DNA of 64,000 nucleotides from Telopea speciosissima (taxonomy: Eukaryota > Streptophyta > Magnoliopsida > Proteales > Proteaceae): contig NC_057918.1 of NCBI RefSeq assembly GCF_018873765.1, positions 10,486,862 through 10,550,861 on the forward strand. The letters are read 5' to 3'. Positions within the stretch are counted from its first letter, which is position 1. Every line of letters begins with the position of its first letter. The translations under genes and the position numbers were made by a program. The notes below the pieces were generated by a model. It was given only the letters and a program-made list of their open reading frames with translations. It was not told where the DNA came from and did no database searches. This document shows, piece after piece, positions 11,701-23,221 of this stretch.

Positions 11701-14700
11701 ATGATGGTAAAGTACTAACAAGGGATGAGGATTAAGGAGAGATGAAAAACGTATGTATTTCTACAACCTACTTAATGAAGATCCCTCAAGTAATAGGAAT
11801 CCGAAAGGCACAACTCATCTTGACACCACATGGCGTAGATATATACGCAAAAATTAGGGTGTCTGAAGAAAAAGAAGCACTAAGAAAGATGATAGTCGGC
11901 AAGGCCCCAAGGAATTTGTGGTTTATCTTGGGTCACCAAGCTGTTTAAGAAGATTATGAGCACAAAGAAAATGTCAAATGAATGGAAGAGAAGCATTGTG
12001 GTGCCGATCTACAAAGTTAAGGGGGATATTAAGTGCTGCAATAGAACTAATGGGTCATACAATGAAGTTATGGGAGAGGGTTATTAAAACCCAGCTGAGA
12101 AAGGAAATTACTATTTCAGAGAACCAATTTGGTTTTATGCAACGAAAATCCACGATGAAAGCTATTTTCTTCCTTAGGAGACTCATGGAAAGATTTTTAG
12201 AGAGCAGGAAGGATGTCTGTTTAGTCTTTGTTGATCTAGAAAAAGCTTACGACAGAGTCCCTAGAGAATTAATCTGGCCTATCCTAGAGAAGAGAAGGGT
12301 GTCACGTAAATAAGTGGACATTATTAGAGATATGTATGATGGTGTGGTGACTAGCATTAGTATTGTGGGAGGGTCAAGGTAGCGAATTCCCAATTCCAAT
12401 GGGGTTACATCAACAATCTACTTAAGCCCTTTTGTTTGCACTAATCATAGATGATTTAATGAGAGGCATACAAGATGAAGTTCCTTGGGATAGCTTTTTG
12501 CTGATGATATTATTTTAGTGGATGAGACAAGAGCAGGGATTAACGCCAAGTTGGAGTTATGGATATCAACATTGGAATCAAAAGGTCTTCAATTAAGTAG
12601 AACAAAGACGGAATATTCAGTGTGTATGTTTAGCCACACTAGGACAGTAAATGAAGTGGTGAATTTGGATGAGAGGGGGATTCCACCAAGTGAATGACTA
12701 TTTTAGATATGTGGGCTCAATCGTAAGCAAAGAAAGGGATATAAAGGATGATGTTACCCAAGGGAATAAAATAGGATGGATAAAGTGGAGAGGTGCATCC
12801 GAGGTGTTGTGTGATCAGTGAATCCCTTTAAAGCTTAAAGGAAAATTTATAGGACTATCATTCGACGGACTATGATATATGGTGTGGAATGTTGGGCAGT
12901 TAAGAAGAGCAATATAGACAAACTAAGTGTAGCGGAGACAAGGATATTGAGATGGATGTGTGGCAAGACTAGGAAGGATAATTGGGAGTAGCCCCAATTC
13001 ATGATAAATTAAGTGAGAGTTGTTTGCGGTGGCACGGCCATGATCAACAAAGGCCTTGGGATGCTCCAGTTTGAAGGAGTGATCTAATTCAGATTGAAGG
13101 TACCAAAAGAGCCAGGGGCAGGCCTAAATTAACCATTGGAGAAGTGATGAGGAAAGATATGCATAGCTTAGGCCTCGTACCAAGTATGACATTGAATAGA
13201 AAGAATTGGAGAGCGAGGATCCATGTGGCCAACCCCATTTAGTTGGGATAAGGCTATGTTGTTGTTGATGATGATGAATACTATTGGAGAAACCCACCCA
13301 CCCTCCCACCTCAAATAGGCTACATATGACGGTCCACTAAAAGGGAGGGCCATGTCATGGGAATAGTTTAAGAGTAGCTTGATAGGGAACAGTCAGGATT
13401 GAGATCACCAAGAGTCTAGATGGATCAACCATAGCTGAATAGAAGTCTCATCAGCTAGTAAAAGAAGCTGCATTTGATTGAATGGGATGTTTTAATTCAC
13501 TGGGGGCTGAGCGGTAATTTCGCACGGTCATGTGTTTAGGCGCAGGAACCACGCGACCAGTTAACATTCTTTTTCCCATTATAAATATATTAATTGAGGC
13601 TGTCAATTAGGGTTACACTGATTCTAAAATCAGCGGTTCTCCCTTATTCTTTCTTCCTCCCTTTCTCTTCTCTTTCTTCCATTGACTTGCGCAGGTACTG
13701 GTTATTGTTGTTCTGACTTGTTACAGGTTGTGTACGTATTACTTGCATGCTATGATTGTGGCAAGTTCCCTTTTTTATAGAAATAATAAATGTATTTAGA
13801 TTATTAACCAACTAGCTTCCTTGGAAATTGTTTATAATTGTCACCTGGGAAATGTCCCCGAACCTATACGGCTATACGTAGTTGGTGGATCCATATGATC
13901 CAAGTTCCCACGTTCTAAGATTTAACAGTACTCGGTATCAGAATCTTAGGCACTTGTCCACACAAACCCATGCAAAATAGCCAACAAATATAAATAAAAA
14001 AATAAAAAATGTATCCTTTTCTTTTGCATTTGCATGATAGGAATCAACAGATATCTAATAATTTCACAGCAAATACATTTGGAACAAATGACTGCATCCA
14101 TCTTTCAGCTTACCAAATCAGACCCCAGACAAAATGTCACATTCCAAGTTCTACCTCCATAGTCAGGCAACACATCACCTTGCACTTACTTCCGATAACA
14201 CTATTAGACTACAACAATTTTTTTTCTATTAACAGGTTTCTTGATAATTTCTACACCAAAAATAGAAATCTCCTCAGCTCATCGCTTTTCACAGGCACAA
14301 CTGCATCCCAACCTTTTTTTTTAACAGACCATATTGCACACCAAAAAAAAAAGGTATCTTTCAATAAGCTAAATCCCACTGCCCACAAATAATGTACTAG
14401 CATGATCCCTAAGTAGAAGATTCTCTGCACTATCTAAACAACACAAGCTTCTAAACAAAGCTACAGTTGATAGGCAATCTGAGAAAAATTAGTAAGAACA
14501 GCTATTAAAAATTGAGATAGATGCTGCAAATTTTGGTTCCAACCTACCATATAACATTTTTATTTTTATTTTTTCCCAAACAAACTTGTGATAACCATAT
14601 CAGTGCCCCAGATTACATGGATCAAATCATTCTAAACTGGAATTTAACCCAAGGTAGTAGATTTCCTAAAACTACTAACCTACCCCCTACCCAACTAAGA

Positions 14701-17024
14701 TAGTGAGCAAAATCAAAGCTTGGAATCTTTGCACAATCTCATGTAAACTTGAATAATGTGCACAACCCCCTGATTTCTTTATAATATTGAAAGAGGTAAT
14801 CCCCAATGCAAAGTAGACATATTCTCTAGATCAACAGTATCATTGCTCCAAGATAAAGCAACAAAACAGCTTGAAAAAGAATACACAGTCCACTATGATA
14901 TCTTATGGAATAAGAGTAAAGCAACGTGTCAAGCATGAATAGGGTGAGAGCATAGAAACGGAATAAGGAACCAAGAAACTACAGAAGTACACCCATCAGA
15001 ACAATTAAGATCCTCTCCCGAGGAGATAAAATCAGAGTATGAACTTATTAACTACATGATACCAACCGTAACAATAAATATTGAGTTCTAAATAAATATT
15101 ATGGCCATTGAAAGTAACAAGGATATCATCTCTGATGCGATGATTCATGATATGATTATCACTTCTGGTGTGAAAAAGTTCTGCAGGTAGGCCAATTAAC
15201 AGGAAATAACAGACACAGGCAAAATAAGGTACATGAATGGGATAGCGAAACTGCACAGTGAAGAACAACTGCTAAACTAACAACTAGTATGATTGACAAG
15301 TTAGACACAACTCTATCCAGATCCTTGAAAAACATACAGGGAATAGGAGATTGATTGACCAGAAGACTGGAACTCTGAGTAACAAACAGCATTGGTAACA
15401 GAGTCCAGTGTTTCTAATCAACAAGATCAACAGTTCAGCATAGCAAATATAGGGCTTGATTGTTTTCCACACAGATGAGAAGTGGAGTTTATCAGCAGAT
15501 GCCTATTCAAAGAACTTCAGCAGATTTGTCAAATCTATGCCTTTGACTAGCCTACTCAAATGAGAAGCCATTCAGCATAACAACACCCAAAACAATCAGC
15601 TATTCAGAAGATCATCAGATTCAACAATAATTGACTAATGTCATTTCATGTTATTGAAATCATAATCAAGGAGAGAGCACGGTGGTAGAATTTTGACATG
15701 GCATGCAAAGGGAAGCATGCACTTAGGTTTCGGCTTGACAAAAAAGAGAAGAAGGGCATTGAAAGCAGAAAGGAAAAGCATGCAAACAGGATTTTGGATG
15801 AGGCCCACAGATAACAAAACAGGTCCATGAATAAGAGGACAATCAGATAGCAAAGACCAAGTCAATTCATAGAGTTTAATGTTTTAACTTTTGCCATTAC
15901 AAGGAACTAGATTGACTAATCAAAGATTACAGCAAGTCCAAAAACATAAAAGAATCAGCCTTGGGAAGGGAAAATATCTTAAAAACCCTAATATGCAAGG
16001 GAGAAGGGAAAGAGTTTCACCTTCTGCTCGTAATGTGCGTATGCATTTTCCACCTGGACAGGAACCAGCGACACCGAGGAGTCATGCAACTGCACCTGGC
16101 AGGGCGCATACTTTCCCGCAGCAGCAACCACTTCAACCGCAGCCTTCATCTCAGGAGTCGTCGTGAAATAATCCGATGCCAGAATCTTGTTTAGCCGCTC
16201 CCTCAATCCATCATCTACAAATTACATTTTCGATTAGCCATATATCTCTCATACAGCAATTCAGTAAGCTGAGAAATTAGTGACCCAAAAGAAGAAAAAA
16301 AAATCACAGAAGCTTAAAAGAAATGATAGATACAGGTAACTGTCGCTCCCGATTCAATGGGCTGGTCCGAATTGGCGAGCCAATGCTTGGCATGCTCGAC
16401 GCAGCTACGTAGAGCGTTCTTGTGAGAGAGGCTGGAATGAAGAGGCCGGGAAATCACGAGACTACCAAGCATAGAAATCAAATCCAAGTCCCTTTCCCCA
16501 AGAAGATCAGTGGCATCGTCGGTCACGTAATCGTAGGTCAAGCAGCAGCCACGCTCGTGAGTCCTGGTAAGCATTGTTGACGTGAAATCACTCTGTGGCT
16601 TCACATCAAACAAGCAACCGAAGTAGAGAAGCTTCAACAGATCCTCTACGTCGGCATCATCGCGGTCTTCGCTTGATTTATGGGGTTCTTCGCTCTCGTC
16701 CTTGCTGTCTTTAATATCCTTAGATGTATCGTCAAAGACGGGGGGAGCAGCAGATACCTGAAGGTGTTGGAGTGCGAGATTGAGCTCCTCTTGAAGAGCG
16801 GTGGAGAGAGGCTGCCTAAGCTTCTCGTACTCCTCGATGAGAACGGTGACGGCAGGCTTAGAGCGGAGGACTTCCTCTTGCTCCTTGTTGAGGGCTTTGC
16901 CCTGAGCGATACTCTCTTCCATTTGAAGGATTCGGTTGTATTTCTTTTTAAGGTTACGAAGACGCTTGCTCATGAGACTAAGAACTGGACCTTCTGACAC
17001 TTCTGAGGCCGCCGTGGCCGCCAT
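5740..17024 (-). CDS. Caprin-like, RGG-rich RNA-binding-type protein (4 exons)
   Basis: Modelled on the minus strand with exons 17024-16334, 16214-16021, 6319-6245 and 6144-5740; all junctions are GT/AG and in phase, giving 454 aa. The start is the ATG at 17024 in the context ACAATGGCG; the reading frame is open five codons further upstream but without an ATG. Residues about 15-75 hold a basic, charged segment beginning [20 protein letters not shown], probably coiled coil, as in the conserved N-terminal region of plant caprin-like proteins. A second conserved part is [17 protein letters not shown] near 231-247. The C-terminus, about residues 345-445, is rich in RGG, GGG and NYN and ends TQADVELGS. 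Animal caprins bind mRNA in granules; a similar role here is inference. The 9.7-kb second intron is unusual. The small third exon (25 codons) is the least certain. Confidence 0.78.
7430..7678. repeat. Tandem duplication, about 125 bp x 2
   Basis: Two adjacent units, each starting CATCTCAGTTCTTAGGTC and ending ACCTTCATCCACTG, at about 7430-7554 and 7555-7678. They differ at only a few positions, so the duplication is fairly recent. Confidence 0.85.
7724..7830 (+). pseudogene. Possible LRR receptor-kinase fragment
   Basis: Reading plus-strand codons gives [18 protein letters not shown] and then, after one stop, KNQFTGAL. This fits the LRR pattern of TMK-type receptor kinases (G-L-x-G-x-x-P-x-x-x-x-x-L). 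The piece is short and broken, with no kinase domain nearby. Low confidence. Confidence 0.35.
9386..9762. repeat. Tandem repeat, about 166 bp x 2.25
   Basis: Units at about 9386-9552 and 9553-9720 share AAATCAATGATTAAGCAAGG and GTCTTGCAAGTTGGGTAATC. A third, partial unit (AAACCATTAATGAATTTGAA) follows to about 9762. Confidence 0.85.
11310..13280 (+). mobile_element. Decayed RTE-clade LINE (linker, RT, C-terminal region)
   Basis: Plus-strand frames, broken by stops and frameshifts, match plant RTE non-LTR retrotransposons. From 5' to 3' they run [19 protein letters not shown] (about 11370), the RT segment [13 protein letters not shown] and [16 protein letters not shown] (about 12117-12275), DDIILVDET-like codons (about 12500), KLKGKFYRTI-like codons (about 12835) and the terminal region [17 protein letters not shown] (about 13190-13240). 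The 3' end is a TTG/ATG microsatellite at about 13257-13275, as usual for RTE tails. The endonuclease is absent, so the copy is 5' truncated. It lies in the caprin-like gene's intron, antisense to it. Confidence 0.88.
13281..16020. other. Rest of intron 2, nothing coding recognised
   Basis: AT-rich sequence. A short stretch at 13500-13560 resembles fold-back family B (cgcacggtcatgtgtttagg). Minus-strand open frames at 15032-15865 are short, overlap each other and match nothing I know. Confidence 0.4.
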
Positions 17025-17353
17025 TGTTGCTGGTACCAACGCTTCTCCCTTCCTCGTTTTTCCTGGATATCTTCGGCTCTTCCCTTTAGTAGTGACAGCG
17101 CGGGAAAGGAAAGAGAGTATGTGTTAGGGCCTCAGCAAGATTGGGAGTTGGAACTCTCACATTTACACAGCCATGGAGATTAGGAAATGGCGATGGAAGT
17201 GGCGGAGTGATGAAGCGGCGGGGGACTGAGATTTTGGGGGGAGAAAGTGAGTCGAGACGGACCAAGTTACGGAACACTCTTAATTGAAAGGGCAACTTTA
17301 ATGGCAATTCACCCCAAAAAAAAAAAAAAACTTTAATGGCAACTTGTTTTTTT
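17025..17353 (-). promoter_or_regulatory. 5' flank of the caprin-like gene
   Basis: About 330 bp lie between the caprin-like start codon and the edge of the long-TIR transposon, and must hold the leader and core promoter. No clear TATA box is visible; the sequence is relatively GC-rich near the ATG. An insertion boundary this close to the start could influence expression; this is inference. Confidence 0.35.
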
Positions 17354-17585
17354 GGGTTTTTGTCAAATGCCCCTTGAAAATGCCAATTTATCCAAATGTC
17401 CCCTTAAAACTTTTATAGTTTCAAATTTCCGCTATTTTCAAAACTTCGTAGCACTTTGGTCTTTTGCCGTTAATTTAAAAAGTTAAGTGTTAATTTCAAG
17501 ATATCTAATGACCAAAATGCCTTTCTAATAAAAAATACCAGAATTTAAAAATAAAATGACCAAAATACCTTCATCTTCTCCAAAT
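17354..17585 (+). repeat. Left long terminal inverted repeat
   Basis: Pairs with the minus strand of 23222-23451; see the parent element. Similarity is obvious but imperfect, with small indels, so the element is not new. Confidence 0.7.
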
Positions 17586-18810
17586 GGTTTACGGTGTGAA
17601 ACCGAAAATCAAACCCTAAATCATTTGGAGAAGATGAACCCTAAAATCAAACCTCCAACATTGAAGTTGCAGCCTCCAAAGTTGAAGTTGCAGTGGAGGG
17701 CGTATTGATCGACATGACCCTTTCAGACTGAAAATCAAACCTCCAAAACAGAAAGGAATTATTTTTCGATAAATTTTTTTCTTTGTTATTTCTGGTATTT
17801 CTCCTCTCTTTGTCTCTCCTTTCCATCTCGATTTTCCAGAAAATAGAATATAGCTCCTTTAATGGCTTTAGCCAATTGAGAACACAAAAGAATCAAAGGT
17901 TCTTGATCTCGACACGCCGTTGGAAGTTCGTCTTGGCCAGAATTCCTGCTTCGAAGGTTTGGATTTTGTTCGTTTCCTTTGCTTACTTCTGGATTCTAGC
18001 CTGATACGCGACGCTCTTAGGTTGGGGTATTTTTCTTTCCCACCTCTGCTTCCGCTCTTTTTCCCTCTTTTACTTGGAGGAGTTTCTTGTTCGGAAAATT
18101 TGATTTCTTTTAAGTATGTTTTCCCCTTTAATCAATTTCGTCTGATTTGAGGATCTGGGCTTTTGGAGATTCCATATTGGGTACTCGGATTCTGAGATTC
18201 TTGAATTTGGTATCCGAACTTCTCTTTCTTTCTCTGTTCCCGTCCCTTCTTTCCCATTGATTTATCTTCTTTTTTATTTTTCAATCCAATTTCTGGAATT
18301 GGAGAGTGAATGCGAGTCTTCTTGGTGTTATTGCACTAACAGGGTTTGGATTTTCAACAACTGCACTTGAGGTGGGATTAGGGGTTTGGCAGAGGGAAGA
18401 AAACAGCTGTCTTGGATTATCTAGAATTTGGATTTGCAAGGTTTGGATTCTGGAAGAGAAATTCAGGGGTTCAGATGGTCACTAATAATGTTCAGTGGTT
18501 GGCTAGGATCAAGGGTTTTGGATTCTGGATATTGTAAGGGCAACGGGCAGCTGATTCGGGTTGTCTGAATGCTTGTTAACCTCTGCACTTTATGCGTGAT
18601 AAGTTACAGGCAATAGCAAGATATTTTTGCAGGGAATTGCAGGAGCCCAGAAGTTACTGTGTGACTAAAGGAGGAGGTCAGGGGCCTCTAGCGATCAGCC
18701 TGCTGAGGTCCAGAGAGTGAAAGATTCTAACTCGTCTACAAAACCCTAAAAAATTATCGAAAAGTAATTCCTTTGGACAAATGGACATTTTCAGAGAGGT
18801 TTGGAATCGT
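17586..18810. other. Internal part of the long-TIR element, possible captured gene fragment
   Basis: Contains duplicated phrases (AAATCAAACCTCCAA twice; TTGAAGTTGCAG twice). A T/C-rich stretch follows, punctuated by TTTGGATT words, with several short open frames (73, 76 and 75 codons). The composition resembles a leader plus intron of a plant gene, but I recognise no protein. Confidence 0.35.
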
Positions 18811-19233
18811 TTAGGACGCGTTTGGTTGAAGGTGTTGTAGGAGTCGGATTCTTAAATTGGATTGGGTTTTTAAAAATCTGGTTCATGCGAATTTGGATTC
18901 TAATAAAAAACTTGTTTGGTTACCCAAAATCTATCAGGTGGAATTCAACTGAAAAACTGTTTGGTTGCCCTAGTTCTATCGGGTGGAATCCGGATAAATC
19001 TAAAAATTACAAAATTAACACTAATTAGTGTTATGTTACTTCAACAAAGCAAAACTTATAATACGGGCATTTTCAAACAACAAAGATCTCTACCTATGGT
19101 AAAAAAATCTATATCCATTTAATTTAAGTACGTATATATAAATTATTTATGAAATTTCAAAGATGTCATTAAATTTGGATTCTTGTGTAGATTAGTGTCA
19201 TAACTGACTATGCTATGAACAGTTGAATAAAAA

Positions 19234-19311
19234 GGGCTTTGGTGGATTCGAACCACCATCCCTGGAACATGCACATGTTCCAAGTGCTCTACCAATTTGA
19301 GCTAAAAACCC
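19234..19311 (-). tRNA. tRNA-like sequence or pseudogene, identity unclear
   Basis: On the minus strand a near-complete cloverleaf is readable. The acceptor GGGTTTT pairs with AAAGCCC, the D arm is GCTC/GAGC around AAATTGGTA, and the T arm is GGTGG-TTCGAAT-CCACC. The middle is odd: either CTTGG/CCAGG closes a 14-nt loop or GGAAC/GTTCC closes an 8-nt loop with extra linker, about 5 nt more than standard. CAT, GTG or GCA could be read as anticodon, so I assign none. A pseudogene or tRNA-derived insertion inside the transposon is as likely as a working tRNA. Confidence 0.5.
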
Positions 19312-20096
19312 ATCAAGTGGAGCTTGAAATTTACAAATAACTAAAACAAAAAAAAAGACTAACCAAAAACAAATCCTATGCTTCCACCATACTCATTCAA
19401 AGCCTTGGCAAGTTAATTCTCCAATTCTGAATTGAAGCCCCCAGATCACAAGAACCATTGGTCTAGTAAGTCCAGAAATGAAGAGAGAGCAGCCATTCAC
19501 ATTAAAAGGGAAAAACAATTGAGCAGTATCACAAATCATAGTCCCAAATCCACGTATGAGATTACAAAAAATTATAATAAATGAACAAATATGCATTTTT
19601 GGGCTGTTTTCTCTTAATACAGCTTACACGAAACACAAAATCAATTATAAATGCAAACTTAATTGGACTTTAAGACATAATATAGTTTCCTATTCCAATC
19701 ACACTTTTGTTGTCTAGGCCATGCCAGTCCAAGCATTAATTCCTTACAATGATCAGGTATCATTTAGTTCCTGACTCATTAACACAAGTCATAATGGAGA
19801 ACTGATTCAATCAATCACACTCTTCAGTTTTTTATATACTTAAATGACAGACCCACCTTCACTACAGCAAAATACAATACTCAAATAAAGTAACAAAACA
19901 CTTCTTATTACCCTGATCTTGAATTGATTGCCACCACTGGGTAGTCTTTAAAATTAAGTACTAATTTATAGAACTATACATCAGGGATTTGAGATAATCA
20001 CCCCTGTTATGATAGTAGCTAGCTAATCCTTTAATAGCTCAACCTGAGATAGATATGGAGGAGGATGAAGGTTGGAGCCAAACCAACCATTTAGCT

Positions 20097-20375
20097 CTAG
20101 CATTTGGGGAATGGGGTGCCACATGTGTTGGCAACCTTCCTAGCATTGGGGGAGCTGACGAATTTTTTGAGGTTAGGGTCCTTGAGATACTTGCACAGAC
20201 ATGGCTTCTGCTCCTTAATTTTACTGCAACATAGCTTAGAGGGAGGAGTTGCAGACATGATTGTAGAAGCACACGATGCCAGCTCTGTTGGCTTGCAAGT
20301 GATAGCCATTGAGACCTGGGCTTCAGCTAGAAGCAGCACCAGCAGGACACGCAGTGCAAGGTAGGACGTCTTCAT
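20097..20375 (-). CDS. Non-specific lipid-transfer protein, type 2 (nsLTP2)
   Basis: Single exon, 92 aa. Residues 1-24 (MKTSYLALRVLLVLLLAEAQ then VSMA) form a clear secretory signal peptide. The mature protein, beginning ITCKPTELASC, has the complete eight-cysteine framework C-C-CC-CxC-C-C with the hydrophobic residue (L) in CxC typical of type 2, and ends TCGTPFPKC. The mature length of about 68 aa is normal for the family. Members bind fatty acids or lysolipids in a helical cavity and act in the cell wall (cuticle, suberin or defence); the specific role is unknown. An A/T-rich AAAATAAATG stretch lies about 90 bp upstream of the ATG. The gene sits inside the Harbinger-like element, which is unusual. 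Confidence 0.9.
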   Translation of the reverse strand: MKTSYLALRVLLVLLLAEAQVSMAITCKPTELASCASTIMSATPPSKLCCSKIKEQKPCLCKYLKDPNLKKFVSSPNARKVANTCGTPFPKC

Positions 20376-22703
20376 TTTCTTTCACACAACAACAAAGGCT
20401 GCCAGCAGAAAGAGATGAGAAGGCTGGAGGGGCAGGATCACCAAATCTTATTAGCAAACTCATTTATTTTCTTGGTTCAAAACAGTGAGTGAGTTTATGG
20501 GGATGTAGTAACAAATGGATTTTTGTCACACAAGAAGTCAACTTGGAGGTTCATGGAGAACCAGCAAATTATATTGGTTAAAGACCCATCTTATACTCTT
20601 TAGCATGAAAAGAAAAGGCTAAAAACTTACTGGTAAGGTGGAGTTTCTGACTTTCAGCTTCCCCAGTGAATTAGAAGAAGACAATAGATGTGATAATAGG
20701 GGAATGAGACAGTAGTAGAGTGCAGAGTGAAAGCAGTAATTTGGAGACACAGAATAAAATCAAGATTTAGTAGAAATCAAATAGAACAAAATCAGATTGA
20801 TAGATCAAGCTGAAACTAAAATCAAGTTCAGTAATTTGGAGACAGAATACATGCTGAAAATCTCAACTCAGTCCAAGGGTCAGATCAGAAATTAAGAGCT
20901 ACTCCTAGTGGAGCTAGGAGAGGGGTAAAAAACAGTAAATTCACTACTCAAAATAGAAATCAGAGTACAGAAACAATACGAGCAATCAATTCTGATCAGT
21001 GGTCATAAAAATCAGCAAAAATAGATTGTTAGAACAAGTAAATTGACTCAGTATTCAGATACACAGAATAGTAAGTAATGTGTAAGGGCAGAATAGGAAT
21101 ACTGAATTAAAACCAGATCAGCCGGTCTGATCAATTCTCATTGAGTTCCTCTTTTAGGAGTTGTTCAAAAATTAGAGGGAGGGTATCCACCCCACCTGAA
21201 CCTCAACCTTTAAGGAGGGAGTGTGTGGTAATTGATGCTTGCCAGGAGATCTCTGAAAAAGTAGAGGGAAAGCATGGTTTGAGCTTCTTATGCTTTCAAG
21301 TTCCAGTGAAGCAAAAGACTTCTAAGACATAATAGTCGATTAGAACTCCATGTTGACCTTATAACTGGGTGTAAAATATCCTTCAAGGTATTGAACTGTT
21401 TATTACGATCTGACCATACTTGCATGTGCTGCAGCTATAGCATTTTCAATTCTTAACAATGAAACAAACTATCTTGCTAAGCTCACCTACTTCCCTGAGC
21501 TATGAGTTATTGGGAAATGATTCAAACAGAAGACATTACAATGTTATCTTTAGCTGTCAACCATGAACCATATGCTTGAAAGCAACACAACAGCATCCGT
21601 AGTCCTTAACATGAATTGGTATATTTCCCAAGGAAGGAAAACAGCTAATATGCACTTACTCTCCTGCACTGTAATTGTAATTTAAGAGCCCTGTCTTCAC
21701 TTAACAACTAACCACCAATTTACTTCACCCAAAACATTGAAATGGGAAATTATATCCTTCATCATCATCATCATCACTCACAAGTCACAACCTCTCTTCT
21801 CCCACAAAATCGATCCCAATTCCTCAAATCCAGATTGATTAACCAAACACCAGATGTACATAACAAAATATGGCTCAAATTATAATAACAAAGAAACAAA
21901 GATGAAGATCAAAATATTGATTCCCAAGAGTGTATCACAATTAGCTCCAAGATGGAAGAACTTTGGAAGGATTAGAAAACTCATATCTAATCATCAATTT
22001 CAAGGACCAGCCAAGCAGAAGAAGATTAATGAGCAGAACATGCAAGAAGAATGAAGCGAAGATATAAACCTTATTTTCTGGCCTTCATGTTTTTCACCAG
22101 ACTGATTTCAAACAAAGAAACTTCTTTAGAATTTCCCATTCATTTTATAAAGCATGCCACCACCCCTAGTGACATTTTCAAAAGCTGCAACATTCCTTAA
22201 GCACCATTTCACAACAATATACAAGCATTTCCACATACTCAAGGTTCTCCACCTCGGTAGAAGAGGGATCCAGATAATCAAAAGAGTAAGAAACAAAATA
22301 ACTTAGACCAGTCACAAGAGGACCAAATTTCAATGTATATAGTGAACAAAGTACAAGGAAGCCTCAACAACATTTTTTCTCATTTCAAAAATAAATAAAT
22401 AATGTTCCCTAAAACAAATAGGGCATCAGATTGTGCAGGCACAATTATCCAAAACAAGGTTTGAGAAATCGGGATCAAATGGGTAGAACTGTAATATGAG
22501 AGAGAGAGAGAGAGTTCAGGCACAATTACCTCTTTCTTTCTCAACAGGATTTTCAAAATGACCCTCTATTGAAGATTCGTCTTCGTTTCGAGATGGCTGA
22601 AGACAGAGAAAGAGAGAAATAATGTTCAGCCAGAGAAACAGAGAAACAATGAGAGAGAGAGAGAGAGTGTGTGTTGTGAAGAAGAACCTTCTCTTCCTTC
22701 TTG
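20376..22703. other. Internal sequence of the Harbinger-like element
   Basis: Upstream flank of the nsLTP gene followed by about 2 kb of AT-rich, low-coding sequence with no recognised exon. A (CATCAT)n-like run occurs at about 21760 and a (GA)n run at about 22497-22514. Confidence 0.4.
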
Positions 22704-22865
22704 GAGTTGCAGAAAACGAGAAAACGAGTTTCAGTCGTGCAGATCCTTCGTTGCAGACCAGAGAGAGAAAGAGAGTTGCAGAAAATGGAGTTTCAGTCGT
22801 GCATAACCTTCGTTGCAGATTACAGAGAGAAAGAGAGTTGCAGAAAACCTTATTTTCAGTCGTGA
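22704..22865. repeat. Tandem repeat, 62-69 bp x 2.5
   Basis: Units starting GAGTTGCAGAAAA at 22704, 22773 and 22835 share TTTCAGTCGTGCA and CCTTCGTTGCAGA. Such a satellite-like block near one end is common in non-autonomous DNA transposons. Confidence 0.85.
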
Positions 22866-23221
22866 TTCGTTTCTCACTGTCTTCGTCTTCGGTTCTTCGG
22901 AGAAGATGACGGCTGAAGACCAGACCCTACCAATCGTTTCAATCCCCATGTTTTGAATCCACAAGAATCCATGCCTTATATATGAAGGCCAAGAATCCTG
23001 GACTCGATTTGGAATTCGCCCCTTGTGGATTCCCAAATTTACACTAAAAAGTGGGTTTTCATGGATTCTAAGAATCCAACACAGAATCGGATTCCGAGAA
23101 ACTAAACACATGAAAAATTACGGAATCCGGATTCTGTCGAATCCGATTCCTAAGAATCCTTCAACCAAACGCGTCCTTAGGATTTTTTCAATTTTCAATT
23201 TTCAATTTCAAACCTAAATAT

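Larger units (their letters stand above)
6320..16020 (-). other. Giant intron 2 of the caprin-like gene
   Basis: 9,701 bp between donor AAG|GTGAAA at 16020 and the acceptor before 6319. It contains a tandem repeat at 7430, a possible LRR-kinase fragment near 7724, another tandem repeat at 9386, and an RTE LINE at 11310-13280 on the strand opposite to the host gene. The rest is AT-rich with no recognisable coding exon. I cannot exclude a small unrecognised exon, or that the two halves are separate genes, but phase and family alignment join them. Confidence 0.6.
18814..23176. mobile_element. 4.36-kb Harbinger-like element enclosing a lipid-transfer gene
   Basis: Terminal inverted repeat GGACGCGTTTGGTTGAAGG at 18814 and its complement ending at 23176, flanked on both sides by TTA (18811-18813 and 23177-23179), the target duplication typical of PIF/Harbinger. 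Subterminal sequence repeats TTTGGTT-GCCC-type words (at 18820, 18915 and 18958), and GGATTC words are dense at both ends. No transposase is visible. Inside lie a tRNA-like sequence (19234-19311), an intact nsLTP gene (20097-20375) and a tandem repeat (22704-22865). Two independent MITEs are less likely, because neither end has an inner TIR partner. Confidence 0.65.
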
